A stretch of DNA of 64,000 nucleotides, from contig CAVSZD010000003.1 of the NCBI GenBank assembly GCA_963732355.1, forward strand, positions 288,510 to 352,509, written 5' to 3'. The stretch comes from JADKAV01 sp963732355. Lineage in GTDB: Bacteria > Actinomycetota > Actinomycetes > S36-B12 > UBA10799. The notes below the pieces were generated by a model. It saw only the letters and a program-made list of their open reading frames with translations. It had not been told where the DNA came from and ran no database searches. The position numbers and the translations under genes were made by a program. Shown here piece after piece: positions 24,284 to 33,855 of the stretch; the first letter of the stretch is position 1; every line of letters begins with the position of its first letter.

Positions 24284-26832
24284 TGCTCAAAGCCGCACTG
24301 CGCAACCTCTTCGCGCACAAACTCCGCCTGCTTCTCACCGGGCTGTCGATCATTCTGGCCGTGGCCTTCGTCGCGGGAACCTACATCTTCACCGACTCGC
24401 TGCGGGCCTCTCTGGACACTCTCATCCGGCAGGACCAGCCTGATGTCACAGTCCAGCCGGCGAGTGCGGAGTTCTCCCCCGAGTTCCAGGGGGCGGGGAA
24501 GTTGCCGACGGTGCCGACGGACCTCGTCGCGCAGATCTCGGAACTGACTGGTGTGGCCGACGCGGTTCCGACGATCCAGGTCCCCAACATCGTCGTCCTC
24601 GACAAGCAGGGCCTGCCCCTCGGGCAGGAGTCCGGCGGATTCGGGGGCGGGACGGCGCTGGGATCGAGCTGGGTGATCCAGCCGGAACTCAACCCGACCG
24701 AGGTGGTGGTTGGTCAGCCTCCCGTCGGCCCCGACCAACTGGCTGTGGACACCAGTAGCGCCGAGCAACTGGGCGTGGTGCCGGGAGACGAAGTCACCGT
24801 GCTGCTCCCGGACGGTGAGCGCAAGACCTTCGAACTCAGCGGTCTGACACAGATGCAGAACAGCAGCGGCTTCGCGATCACGTTCGTCTACTGGGACTTC
24901 GACACCGCGCAGAGTCTGTTCCTTGAACCAGACCAGGCCAGCGCCATCGCGGTGCTCGCGGAACAGGGCGCGGATCAGGTGCAGATCCGCGATGCGATCG
25001 TGCCGCTGCTGGCCACCGGGTACGTCGCGGTCACCGGAGAGGAGCAGGCCAGTCAGATCTCAGAGCAACTTGACTCTGGTCTGGGCTTCCTCAATACCTT
25101 CCTGCTCGTGTTCGCGATCGTGTCCCTGTTCGTGGCGGCATTCCTGATCTACAACACGTTCTCCATGCTGGTCGCCCAGCGCACCAGGGAATTGGCGCTG
25201 CTGCGTGCGATCGGTGCCTCACGCGGGCAGGTTCTGAGGTCGATCCTGGCTGAAGCCGTGGTGCTCGCGGTGCTGGCAAGCGCGCTCGGCATCGCGGCGG
25301 GCGCCGGTTTCGCGAAGGCATTGCAGACACTCTTCTCGGCAGCGGGTGCGCCCTTCCCTGCAAGCTCGCTGGTGTTCGAGCCACGCACCATCGTCGTCGC
25401 GATGCTCGTCGGTTTGGTGATCACGGTGGTGAGCGCCCTGTTGCCGGCTCGACGCGCCTCGTCGATCGCGCCAGTGGCGGCGATGCGCGAGGGGTCAGCC
25501 GGTTCGGGTTCGGGCTCACGCCGGATACCGGTCGGCGGCTTCCTGCTCGGTGCCGGCATCGGTCTGGCCGTCATGGCCCCCCGGGTGGCGTCCAACGACA
25601 CGATGCAGGGCGCGCTGGTTGCAGGGGTGTCCGCCTTAGGTGTCCTGATCGGTGTCCTCACCCTCTCCCCTGAACTGGCCCGCCCAGCCACGGCGGCCAT
25701 CGGGATGGTGTTCAGGGGTGTCAGCGGAAGACTGGCCGGCGGGAACACCCGGCGAAACCCGCGGCGTACGGCTGCGACTGCAGGTGCCCTGACCATCGGC
25801 GTGTGTCTGATGTCGGCGATCAGCGTCCTGGCCGCCAGCACCCAGAAATCCGTGGCCGGCATCGTCGATGACGTGATCGGCGCCGATTTTGTGATCACTG
25901 GCTATGGGTTCCAGCCGTTCCCGGGTGCGGTGGGCGAGGCCGTGAAGGCCACTGACGGCGTCGCCGCGGCAGCGGTTGTGCGACAGGCCCCGATGCGCGC
26001 CCCTGGCACCGGGGACACACTGGTCACCGGGGTGGATCCAGCGCTGATCCAGCAGGCTCTCTCGTTGACCGTGCCGGAAGGTTCGTTCGACGAGCTCGGC
26101 AAGAACGACGTGGCGCTGGATGCCGACACGGCTTCTTCCATTGGGGCCGGCGTGGGCACGACCATCCAGGTGCTGTCCGTGGCTGGGCCGGTGGATCTTG
26201 AGGTGGTTGCGCTCTACGAGCCAGCAGGAGGTTTCACCGGCTATGTCACGGATCTGGACACGGTCGTCCGGCTCGGTGCGGCCGACCAGGACAGCGTTGT
26301 CTACGTCGTCAAAGATCCGGAAGTGCCCGCCGAGGCCGTTCAGGCGGGGTTGGAGACGGCCCTTGAGCCGTTTCCCAACGTGCAGCTGCTCGATCAATCC
26401 GCGTTCAAGCAGACGATCAGCGATCAGATCGGGCAGCTGCTGAACTTTCTGTTCGCGCTGCTGGTCCTCGCGGTCCTGATCGCGTTGTTGGGCATCGTCA
26501 ACACCTTGGCGCTCAGTGTGTTCGAAAGGACCCGCGAGATCGGTCTGCTCCGGGCTGTGGGGATGGGGCGCAGAGGCATTCGCCGCACCATCGTGATCGA
26601 GGCGTTCATCATCGCGGTGTTCGGCGCTGTTCTAGGAATGGTGGTCGGTGTGGCGTTCGGTGCGTTGCTGCAGCGCATTCTGGCCGATCAGGGCATCGAG
26701 CAGTTCGCGGTGAACATGGGGCAGTTGGTGCTGTTCCTCGTCCTGGCTTCCGTGGGCGGCGTACTGGCCGCCTTGTGGCCGGCCTGGCGTGCGTCGCGAC
26801 TACGGATTCTGGACGCCATCGCGTCCGAGTGA
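24283..26832 (+). CDS. ABC transporter permease, MacB/FtsX family
   Basis: The 849-residue product begins MLKAALRNLFAHKLRLLLTG, the usual amphipathic start of this family. It has the duplicated layout: a first membrane helix and a large extracellular MacB-like domain (about residues 45-255), three helices with an FtsX signature (TRELALLRAIGASRGQVLRS), a central pair of helices, a second extracellular domain, and a final FtsX unit (TREIGLLRAVGMGRRGIRRT) ending RLRILDAIASE. The substrate is unknown; relatives export lipids, lipoproteins or peptides. It is translationally coupled to the ATPase. The 3' end overlaps the convergent HAD gene by 33 bases. Confidence 0.93.
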   Translation: MLKAALRNLFAHKLRLLLTGLSIILAVAFVAGTYIFTDSLRASLDTLIRQDQPDVTVQPASAEFSPEFQGAGKLPTVPTDLVAQISELTGVADAVPTIQVPNIVVLDKQGLPLGQESGGFGGGTALGSSWVIQPELNPTEVVVGQPPVGPDQLAVDTSSAEQLGVVPGDEVTVLLPDGERKTFELSGLTQMQNSSGFAITFVYWDFDTAQSLFLEPDQASAIAVLAEQGADQVQIRDAIVPLLATGYVAVTGEEQASQISEQLDSGLGFLNTFLLVFAIVSLFVAAFLIYNTFSMLVAQRTRELALLRAIGASRGQVLRSILAEAVVLAVLASALGIAAGAGFAKALQTLFSAAGAPFPASSLVFEPRTIVVAMLVGLVITVVSALLPARRASSIAPVAAMREGSAGSGSGSRRIPVGGFLLGAGIGLAVMAPRVASNDTMQGALVAGVSALGVLIGVLTLSPELARPATAAIGMVFRGVSGRLAGGNTRRNPRRTAATAGALTIGVCLMSAISVLAASTQKSVAGIVDDVIGADFVITGYGFQPFPGAVGEAVKATDGVAAAAVVRQAPMRAPGTGDTLVTGVDPALIQQALSLTVPEGSFDELGKNDVALDADTASSIGAGVGTTIQVLSVAGPVDLEVVALYEPAGGFTGYVTDLDTVVRLGAADQDSVVYVVKDPEVPAEAVQAGLETALEPFPNVQLLDQSAFKQTISDQIGQLLNFLFALLVLAVLIALLGIVNTLALSVFERTREIGLLRAVGMGRRGIRRTIVIEAFIIAVFGAVLGMVVGVAFGALLQRILADQGIEQFAVNMGQLVLFLVLASVGGVLAALWPAWRASRLRILDAIASE

Positions 26833-27456
26833 CTCGAGTGTCACATCTGCGAGCGAGTCGACGTGCAACAGCCTTGTGTCGACCAGATCACTCACCGCCG
26901 GGCCCACCGCCAGCACGTGACATCCGGCTGCAATGCCGGCCAGTGCGCCGGTCGGACTGTCCTCGACCACCCATGTCCCCTGTGGGCTCACACCGAGGTT
27001 CTCGCAGGCCAGCAGGTAGGGCGCAGGGTCGGGTTTCGGGGCTTCTGCCTCGGTCGAGCTGACCGTCAGGTCCACCTCGGAGTCGATGTTGAGCACCAGC
27101 AGATCCAGAAGCACCCGCCATGAGTTGCTCACGATCGCGGTCGGGACGCCCGCCTGCTGCGCGGAGGCCAGCAGATCACGGGCGCCGGGCATCCAGTGAG
27201 CCGGCTGCGTGGCAACTCTGTGCTCGATCTCGGAGACAAGGATCCGTGCGATGTGTCCGGGCTCGCCGCCGGTTCGCGCGGCGATGTGGGCCACGACCCT
27301 CTCGATGGGTCCCCCGATGCTGGAGGCCTGATCCTCAGCGGTCCAGTCGAGGCCAAAATAGGCCATGGTTGCGCTCTGGGCGTCCTCCCACAGCACCTCG
27401 CTGTCGAGCAGGGTGCCGTCGAGGTCGAACAGCAGAGCCTCAGGTCGCGTTGAAAT
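26800..27456 (-). CDS. HAD-superfamily phosphatase, probably ATT start
   Basis: The frame reads through the HAD nucleophile motif ALLFDLDGTLLDSE (complement of about 27395-27440), then IVSNSWR, PKPDPAPYLLACENLG and VVEDSPTGALAG, so the enzyme is a complete subfamily I phosphatase of about 218 residues. The first ATG/GTG/TTG in frame is the GTG at 27396, which would delete the catalytic Asp motif. Upstream in frame, an ATT codon (27456-27454) lies six bases after a perfect GGAGG, giving ISTRPEALLFDLDGT. ATT is therefore my best start. It overlaps the 3' end of metH by 17 bases. A HAD gene directly after metH is common in actinobacteria. Confidence 0.75.
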   Translation of the reverse strand: MSTRPEALLFDLDGTLLDSEVLWEDAQSATMAYFGLDWTAEDQASSIGGPIERVVAHIAARTGGEPGHIARILVSEIEHRVATQPAHWMPGARDLLASAQQAGVPTAIVSNSWRVLLDLLVLNIDSEVDLTVSSTEAEAPKPDPAPYLLACENLGVSPQGTWVVEDSPTGALAGIAAGCHVLAVGPAVSDLVDTRLLHVDSLADVTLESLGRDGVQNP

Positions 27457-30400
27457 ACCCAGCCTCCGGATGGTGGAAGATGATGGCCGACGTGGACTGT
27501 TCCGGATCGAGTTGGAACTCCTCGGACAGGCCGACCCCGATCCGTTCGGACCCCAGAAGCTCGCACAGTGGCTTCTGCTGGCTCAGGTCGGGACACGCTG
27601 GGTAGCCGAATGAGAAGCGCTCGCCCCGGTAAGACTGCTTGAGGATCGACTTGATGTCGGGTGCGTCCTCGCCGCCGATTCCGAGTTCGGCGCGAACCCG
27701 GGCGTGCCAGTACTCAGCCAGCGCCTCGGTCAACTGCACGGACAGCCCGTGTAGCTCCAGGTAGTCCCGGTAGGCGTTGCGCTCGAACAGTTCAGCAGCG
27801 GCCAGATCGACCTTCCTGCCCATGGTGACGATCTGCAGACCCACGACGTCACCATCGGGGCGCACGTAGTCGGCAAGGCACAAGTGACGCCCGCGCTTCT
27901 GACGGGGGAAATCGAAACGGGCGATCTCGGTCTGGGGATCAGCGGGATCGCCGACGACAATCGAGTTGCCTTGCGAGTGTGCAGGCCAGTAGCCATAGAT
28001 CACCGCGGCCTCGAGCAGACCCTCGCTGGCCACCCGGCTGAGCCACGAACGCAGCCGTGGCCGACCCTCGGTCTCCACCAACTCTTCGTAGTCCGGTCCC
28101 GTCTTACCTGGGCTCAGCCCCCACTGACCGCGGAAAAGGGCGCGCTCATCCAGATATGCGACGTAGTCCTTCAAGGCGATGCCCTTGACGATCCGGTCGC
28201 CCCAGAACGGTGCGGTCGGAACCGGGGTGTCTCGGGCCACTGTGGACACCGCATCGGGGTCCTCAGCTGCCAGAGGACGAGCGGTCGCGCGCACCCGGCG
28301 CTGACGGCGCTCCGGTAGTGCAGCGCCGGGCTCGCCGCGCTTCACCGCCATCACAGCGTCCATCAGGGCAAGGCCTTCGAAGGCGTCCTTGGCGTAGCGG
28401 ACCTCTCCGTCGTACATCTCGGCGAGGTCCTGCTCGACGAAGGCGCGGGTGAGGGCGGCGCCTCCGAGCAGGACGGGCCACTTGTCCGCCACGCCACGGG
28501 CGTTCATCTCCTGCAGATTCTCTTTCATGATCACCGTTGACTTGACGAGCAGCCCGGACATGCCGATCACGTCCGCCTCGGCGTCGTGAGCTGCCTGCAG
28601 GATCGAGTTGACGGGTTGCTTGATGCCGATGTTCACCACCGAGTAACCGTTGTTGCTCAAGATGATGTCGACGAGGTTCTTGCCGATGTCGTGCACATCG
28701 CCCTTGACCGTCGCCAGAACGATCGTTCCCTTGCCGGACTCGTCGGTCTTCTCCATGTGCGGCTCTAAATGTGCCACCGCGGTCTTCATGACCTCGGCGC
28801 TCTGCAGCACGAACGGCAACTGCATCTCCCCTGCCCCGAACAGATCACCCACGGTGCGCATACCCGGAAGCAGCACATCGTTGACGATGCCCAAGGCGGG
28901 CTTCTCCTGCAGTGCCTCATCCAGATCCGCGTACAGACCCTTGGCCTCACCGTCGATGATCCGGCGCTGCAAGCGCTCCATCAGGGGCAGGCCGGCCAAC
29001 TCGTCGGCCCGGCTGGTGTTGACACTCTTGGCGTCGGCGAAGACCTCTAGGAACCGTGTCAACGGGTCGTGCACCAGGTTGGCTTCATCGTCATAGCGGC
29101 GGCGGTCGTAGACCAGGTCCAGGGCGGCTTCGCGCTGCTCGTCGGAGATCCGGTTCATCGGCAGGATCTTCGACGCGTGCACTATCGCCGAGTCCAGTCC
29201 CGCCTCCACACACTCGTGCAGGAAGACCGAGTTGAGCACCTGGCGGGCAGCCGGATTGAGGCCGAACGAGACGTTCGAGACGCCGAGTACGGTGTTCACC
29301 TGGGGGTAGGCGGTCTTGAGTTCCCGGATGGCCTCAATGGTCTCGATCGCATCGCGGCGGGTCTCCTCCTGGCCGGTGGCAATCGGGAAGGTGAGGGTGT
29401 CGACCAGGATGTCGCTGACTGCCAGGCCGTGATTGGCGGTGAGGTCCTCGATCAGCCGCCGCGCGACGCCGACCTTCCACTCACGGGTACGGGCCTGGCC
29501 CTGCTCGTCGATCGTCAACGCCACAACCGCGCAGCCGTGTTCGCGCACCAACGCCATGATCCGCTGAAACCGGGAGCCTTCGCCGTCGCCGTCCTCGTAG
29601 TTGACGGAGTTCACGATGGCCCGGCCCCCGAGGTGTTCCAAGCCCTCGCGCAGCACCTCCGGTTCGGTGGAGTCGAGCATGATCGGCAAAGTGGTTGCCG
29701 TGGCCAGTCGCGCGGCGAACTCCCCCATGTCCGCCCGGCCGTCGCGGCCCACATAGTCGATACACACGTCGAGCACGTGCGCGCCGTCTCGCTCCTGGTC
29801 GCGTGCGATCTGCACACACTCGTCCCAGTTCTGCGCGAGCATGGCCTCGCGGAAGGCCTTCGACCCATTCGCGTTCGTGCGCTCGCCGACAGTAAGGAAC
29901 GTGGCGTCCTGGCGCAACGGCACGGAGTGGTACAGCGAGCTCACCGACGCAGGAGCGCTCGGGGACCGGTCCACGCGACCGTGATCGTGCAGCCGTTCGA
30001 CAACCTGTCGCAGGTGCTCTGGTGTGGTGCCGCAGCAGCCACCGATGAGGTTCAGCCCGTAGTCGGCGACGAACGTTTCGTGGGCATCGGCCAACTGCGA
30101 TGGGGACAAGGGATAGCGCGCCCCGTCGGCGGTGAGCTCGGGCAACCCGGCATTCGGCATACACGTGAGCATCACCTCGCTGTGGCGGCTCAGGTGGCGC
30201 AGGTGCTCACTCATCTCGGCGGGACCAGTCGCGCAGTTGAGCCCGATCGCGTCGATCCCCAACGGCTGCAGAGCCGTCAGGGCCGCACCGATCTCCGAGC
30301 CGAGCAGCATGGTTCCGGTGGTCTCGACCGTGACACTGACCAGGATGGGCACCCGACTGCCCAGCTCGCGCATGGCCGCGTGGCTCGCGAGCACGGCCGC

Positions 30401-30901
30401 CTTGGCCTGCAGGAGGTCCTGGCTGGTCTCGATGAGAACGGCGTCCACGCCGGCCTCCAGCATCCCCAGGACCTGCTCGGTGTAGGCGTCACGCAACACT
30501 GAGAACGGGGCGTGGCCCAGCGTGGGCAGCTTCGTGCCCGGGCCCATCGACCCGAGTACATAACGTCGGTGACTGTCGGTGGACCAGTCGCGGGCCGATT
30601 CCACAGCGATCGCCGCGCCTGCCCGTGCGAGTTCCCGGATGCGGTCCTCGATGCCGTACTCGGCCAGGTTCGCCAGATTCGCCCCAAAGGTGTTGGTCTC
30701 CACGGCATCCACGCCGACCTCGAAGAACGCGTCGTGCAGTGAACGGACGACATCGGGCCGGGTCACATTGAGGACCTCGTTGCAGCCCTCGTGCCCCTCG
30801 AAGTCGTCGAGGCTCAGGTCGTGGGCCTGCAGCATTGTCCCCGTGGCCCCGTCAGCGATGAGAACGCGGCGCGAAAGGGCAGTCAGAATGTCGTCAGTCA
30901 T
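27440..30901 (-). CDS. metH: Cobalamin-dependent methionine synthase
   Basis: The 1153-residue enzyme has the full domain order. The homocysteine-binding barrel carries zinc ligands in GGCCGTTPEH near residue 300. The pterin-binding domain begins around 330 (GERTNANGSKAFREAML). A helical cap is followed by the B12-binding domain (VKGDVHDIGKNLVDIIL near 720, whose His is the lower cobalt ligand) and the reactivation domain, which binds SAM (WPAHSQGNSI, YRGERFSFGYPACPD). It methylates homocysteine from 5-methyltetrahydrofolate. Only about 45 bases separate its start from pgi, so there is no room for a cobalamin riboswitch; none was seen. Confidence 0.96.
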   Translation of the reverse strand: MTDDILTALSRRVLIADGATGTMLQAHDLSLDDFEGHEGCNEVLNVTRPDVVRSLHDAFFEVGVDAVETNTFGANLANLAEYGIEDRIRELARAGAAIAVESARDWSTDSHRRYVLGSMGPGTKLPTLGHAPFSVLRDAYTEQVLGMLEAGVDAVLIETSQDLLQAKAAVLASHAAMRELGSRVPILVSVTVETTGTMLLGSEIGAALTALQPLGIDAIGLNCATGPAEMSEHLRHLSRHSEVMLTCMPNAGLPELTADGARYPLSPSQLADAHETFVADYGLNLIGGCCGTTPEHLRQVVERLHDHGRVDRSPSAPASVSSLYHSVPLRQDATFLTVGERTNANGSKAFREAMLAQNWDECVQIARDQERDGAHVLDVCIDYVGRDGRADMGEFAARLATATTLPIMLDSTEPEVLREGLEHLGGRAIVNSVNYEDGDGEGSRFQRIMALVREHGCAVVALTIDEQGQARTREWKVGVARRLIEDLTANHGLAVSDILVDTLTFPIATGQEETRRDAIETIEAIRELKTAYPQVNTVLGVSNVSFGLNPAARQVLNSVFLHECVEAGLDSAIVHASKILPMNRISDEQREAALDLVYDRRRYDDEANLVHDPLTRFLEVFADAKSVNTSRADELAGLPLMERLQRRIIDGEAKGLYADLDEALQEKPALGIVNDVLLPGMRTVGDLFGAGEMQLPFVLQSAEVMKTAVAHLEPHMEKTDESGKGTIVLATVKGDVHDIGKNLVDIILSNNGYSVVNIGIKQPVNSILQAAHDAEADVIGMSGLLVKSTVIMKENLQEMNARGVADKWPVLLGGAALTRAFVEQDLAEMYDGEVRYAKDAFEGLALMDAVMAVKRGEPGAALPERRQRRVRATARPLAAEDPDAVSTVARDTPVPTAPFWGDRIVKGIALKDYVAYLDERALFRGQWGLSPGKTGPDYEELVETEGRPRLRSWLSRVASEGLLEAAVIYGYWPAHSQGNSIVVGDPADPQTEIARFDFPRQKRGRHLCLADYVRPDGDVVGLQIVTMGRKVDLAAAELFERNAYRDYLELHGLSVQLTEALAEYWHARVRAELGIGGEDAPDIKSILKQSYRGERFSFGYPACPDLSQQKPLCELLGSERIGVGLSEEFQLDPEQSTSAIIFHHPEAGYFNAT

Positions 30902-30946
30902 GGTTATGCAAGCCTACGGTGCGCGCTGGCAGACCAGCCGGGGCGC

Positions 30947-32566
30947 TCAGCGCTTGTGCTCGCGGTAGCGCCGGGCAAGGGCGGTCGTGGAACTGTCCAG
31001 ACCCTCCTGGGGACGCTTCGCCGTCAGCAGGGGCACGATCTTCTTGGCCATGGCCTTGCCGAGCTCGACACCCCATTGGTCGAACGGGTTGATACCCCAC
31101 ACGACCCCTTGGGTGAAAACGCTGTGTTCGTACAGTGCGACGAGTTTGCCCAGCGTCCTGGGGTCGAGGCGATCGGCCACGATGGTTGACGAGGGGCGGT
31201 TGCCTGGCATGACCTTGTGCGCCACGAGATCCGCCGGAACGCCTTCGGCTGCCACTTCCGCAGCCGTCTTGCCGAAGGCCAGGACCGCCGACTGAGCAAG
31301 CACGTTGGAGATCAGCAGGTCGTGATGGTCAGGTGCATCGGAGGCGGGCAGCGGATTGACGGGCTCGAGGAAGAACAGGAAGTCGCAGGTGATCGTCGAG
31401 GTGCCCTGATGGATCAATTGGTAGAACGAATGCTGGCCGTTGGTCCCCGGCTCGCCCCAGAAGATCGCGCCCGTTTCGCAACCCACTGGCGATCCATCCA
31501 GACGCACCGACTTGCCGTTCGACTCCATCGTGAGTTGCTGCAGGTAGGCCGGGAAGCGCTTCAGGTACTGCTCGTACGGCAGCACAGCGCAGGTCGGAAG
31601 GCCCAGGAAGTTGCGGTTCCACACCGCCAGCAAGCCCATGAGCGCCGGCAGGTTCTCCCGGGTGGGGGCTGTCCGGAAGTGGACGTCCATCTCGTGGAAG
31701 CCGGCAAGCATCTGCGCGAAGTTGTCGGGTCCAATGGCCAGCATCGTGGACAGACCAATGGCCGAATCCATGGAGTACCGGCCACCCACCCAGTCCCAGA
31801 ACCCGAACATCTGTTCGGTGTCGATGCCAAAGGCACGGACTGCCTCGGCGTTGGTGGACACGGCGACGAAATGTTTCGCGACGGCGGTCTCGTCGCCGAG
31901 GGCGTCGAGCAGCCAGGTCCTGGCCGAGTGGGCGTTGGTCATCGTCTCCTGAGTGGTGAACGTCTTGGACGACACGACGAACAGCGTCTGTTCCGGATCG
32001 AGGTCGAGCACGGCCTCCACGAAGTCGGTGCCGTCCACGTTGGACACGAACCGGAACGTGAGGTCGCGATCGCTGTAGTGCTTCAGTGCTTCGTAGGCCA
32101 TTACTGGCCCGAGATCGGAACCGCCGATCCCGATATTGACGATGTTGCGGATCGGCTTGCCGGTATGTCCGGTCCAGTCGCCGGACCGGACCTGGTCGCA
32201 GAAACCGGCCATCCGGTCCAGCACCTCGTGCACTTCGGCCACAACGTCCTGGCCGTCCACCAAGAGGACCGCGTCGCGCGGCAGGCGCAGGGCCGTGTGC
32301 AGAACCGCCCGGTCCTCGGTGGTGTTGATGTGCGCACCGGTGAACATGGCCTCCCGGTGCTCGGCCAGACCAACGGAGTCCGCCAGAGCAACGAGCAGGT
32401 CCAGGGTCTGGCTGGTCACCCGTTGCTTGGAGTAGTCGAGCACCAGACCGCAGCTCTGCAAGACCATATGTTCGCCACGGCCCGGGTCGGCCGCGAACAG
32501 TCCGCGTAGATCCTCGGTGCTGTGGGTTTCCAGCGCCTGCCAGGCAGGGTTCTGGACGACGGACAT
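30947..32566 (-). CDS. pgi: Glucose-6-phosphate isomerase
   Basis: From the ATG at 32566, preceded by GGAGGAG, the product has 539 residues, the normal bacterial length. Signatures are VNIGIGGSDLGPVMA, VSSKTFTTQETMTNA, the catalytic ESNGKSV-type segment (TMESNGKSVRLDG) and GINPFDQWGVELGK near the C terminus. It interconverts glucose 6-phosphate and fructose 6-phosphate. It diverges from gnd across a 109-base gap, pairing glycolysis and pentose-phosphate genes on one control region. Confidence 0.96.
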   Translation of the reverse strand: MSVVQNPAWQALETHSTEDLRGLFAADPGRGEHMVLQSCGLVLDYSKQRVTSQTLDLLVALADSVGLAEHREAMFTGAHINTTEDRAVLHTALRLPRDAVLLVDGQDVVAEVHEVLDRMAGFCDQVRSGDWTGHTGKPIRNIVNIGIGGSDLGPVMAYEALKHYSDRDLTFRFVSNVDGTDFVEAVLDLDPEQTLFVVSSKTFTTQETMTNAHSARTWLLDALGDETAVAKHFVAVSTNAEAVRAFGIDTEQMFGFWDWVGGRYSMDSAIGLSTMLAIGPDNFAQMLAGFHEMDVHFRTAPTRENLPALMGLLAVWNRNFLGLPTCAVLPYEQYLKRFPAYLQQLTMESNGKSVRLDGSPVGCETGAIFWGEPGTNGQHSFYQLIHQGTSTITCDFLFFLEPVNPLPASDAPDHHDLLISNVLAQSAVLAFGKTAAEVAAEGVPADLVAHKVMPGNRPSSTIVADRLDPRTLGKLVALYEHSVFTQGVVWGINPFDQWGVELGKAMAKKIVPLLTAKRPQEGLDSSTTALARRYREHKR

Positions 32567-32675
32567 GTACTCCTCCAAAGGTGGATGGGCGAGCGCGGCC
32601 GAACCGAGTTGCTCTAGGTTCGAGCCTAGTGAACGCCGAGTCGGAAAGCCCGACGCGCTAGTGCTGGAGGAACAG

Positions 32676-33707
32676 ATGACAACGGATACGCCGATGGAAC
32701 TCGGGATGGTCGGTTTGGGGCGTATGGGGGCCAACATCGTGCGTCGCATCATGAATGACGGGCATCAGGCCGTCGTCTTCGACGTCTCCGCCGACGCGGT
32801 CGCAGCACTGGAGGCCGACGGAGCCACAGGCTCCACCGTGCTGGCCGACTTCGTCGCGAAGATGCAGCGTCCCCGCAACGTGTGGATCATGGTGCCTGCG
32901 GGAAAGATCACCGAATCGGTGATCACCGAACTGGCCGGACTACTCGAGCCGGGCGACGCCATCATCGACGGTGGCAACTCCTACTACCGCGACGACATCC
33001 GGCATGCTGCGAATCTGAAGGACAAGGGCATCCACTTCGTCGATTGCGGCACTTCTGGGGGCGTGTGGGGACTTGAGCGCGGGTACTGCCTCATGATCGG
33101 CGGCCCGGACGAGGCGGTGGACCGGCTGCGACCGATATGGCGCTCCGTGGCCCCAGGTGTCGGCGACATCGAACGCACCCCAGGTCGCTCCGGCGAATTC
33201 ACGCCTGAGGAGGAGGGCTGGCTGCACTGCGGGCCGAACGGCGCCGGACACTTCGTCAAGATGGTTCACAACGGCATCGAATACGGCATGATGGCCGCCT
33301 ACGGCGAGGGGTTGAACATCCTCAAGAACGCCAATGAAGGCAAGCGCACGAGGACCGCCGATGCAGAGACGGCCCCGATGGAGCACCCGGAGTTCTACCA
33401 GTACGACATCAACGTGGGCGCTGTCAGTGAGTTGTGGCGGCGAGGTTCGGTCGTCGCGTCCTGGCTTCTCGACCTCACCGCGATCGCCCTCGTGGACAGC
33501 CCCGATCTCGCGGAGTACGAAGGTCGCGTCTCCGACTCTGGCGAGGGTCGCTGGACCTCCATTGCCGCCATCGACGAAGGTGTGCCGGCCCCGGTTCTCA
33601 CCTCGGCGCTGTACTCACGCTTCGACTCTCAGGGCAACGCGGCATTCGCCAACAAGGTTCAGTCCGCGATGCGCAAGCAGTTCGGCGGTCACGACGAGAA
33701 GAAGTAG
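32676..33707 (+). CDS. gnd: 6-phosphogluconate dehydrogenase (decarboxylating), short type
   Basis: From the ATG at 32676 (GGAGG eight bases upstream) the product has 343 residues. It has the N-terminal Rossmann motif MVGLGRMGANIVRR, the substrate signature IIDGGNSYYRDD and DCGTSGGVWGLERGYCLMIGG, and the catalytic Lys in GAGHFVKMVHNGIEYGMM. The length matches the short, GndZ/YqeC-like class and not the 470-residue class; short enzymes often prefer NAD, but that is not tested here. It makes ribulose 5-phosphate. Confidence 0.93.
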   Translation: MTTDTPMELGMVGLGRMGANIVRRIMNDGHQAVVFDVSADAVAALEADGATGSTVLADFVAKMQRPRNVWIMVPAGKITESVITELAGLLEPGDAIIDGGNSYYRDDIRHAANLKDKGIHFVDCGTSGGVWGLERGYCLMIGGPDEAVDRLRPIWRSVAPGVGDIERTPGRSGEFTPEEEGWLHCGPNGAGHFVKMVHNGIEYGMMAAYGEGLNILKNANEGKRTRTADAETAPMEHPEFYQYDINVGAVSELWRRGSVVASWLLDLTAIALVDSPDLAEYEGRVSDSGEGRWTSIAAIDEGVPAPVLTSALYSRFDSQGNAAFANKVQSAMRKQFGGHDEKK

Positions 33708-33725
33708 CCAGGCGGTTCTGGCAGC

Positions 33726-33844
33726 CGTTTGTGGTGTTGTTTCGACTGTGGGCGCGCGACTGTTGCGTTGTTGCCGATCTCACGGCCGGAAATCAGCAAC
33801 AACGCGACAAGCGAGAGTGGCCACCAGCGACAACACGACAAACG
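33726..33844. repeat. Long nested inverted repeat between gnd and mshC
   Basis: Outer arms CGTTTGTGGTGTTGT (33726-33740) and ACAACACGACAAACG (33830-33844) are complementary except for one position, and inner arms GCGTTGTTGC (33765-33774) and GCAACAACGC (33796-33805) are perfectly complementary. The element fills the gap between the convergent genes gnd and mshC. It may act as a bidirectional terminator or be a dispersed element; only one copy is in the window. Confidence 0.6.
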
Positions 33845-33855
33845 ACGCCCGTGGG

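Noticed and set aside
29069..30502. A 477-codon open frame on the plus strand opposite metH
   Set aside because: The minus strand carries conserved MetH domains throughout. The plus frame has no recognisable motif.
30902..30946. Cobalamin riboswitch upstream of metH
   Set aside because: Only about 45 bases separate metH and pgi, far too short for the element, and no B12-box sequence was seen.
31217..32509. A 430-codon open frame opposite pgi
   Set aside because: Pgi signatures lie on the minus strand; the plus-strand product is unstructured His/Arg/Gly-rich sequence.
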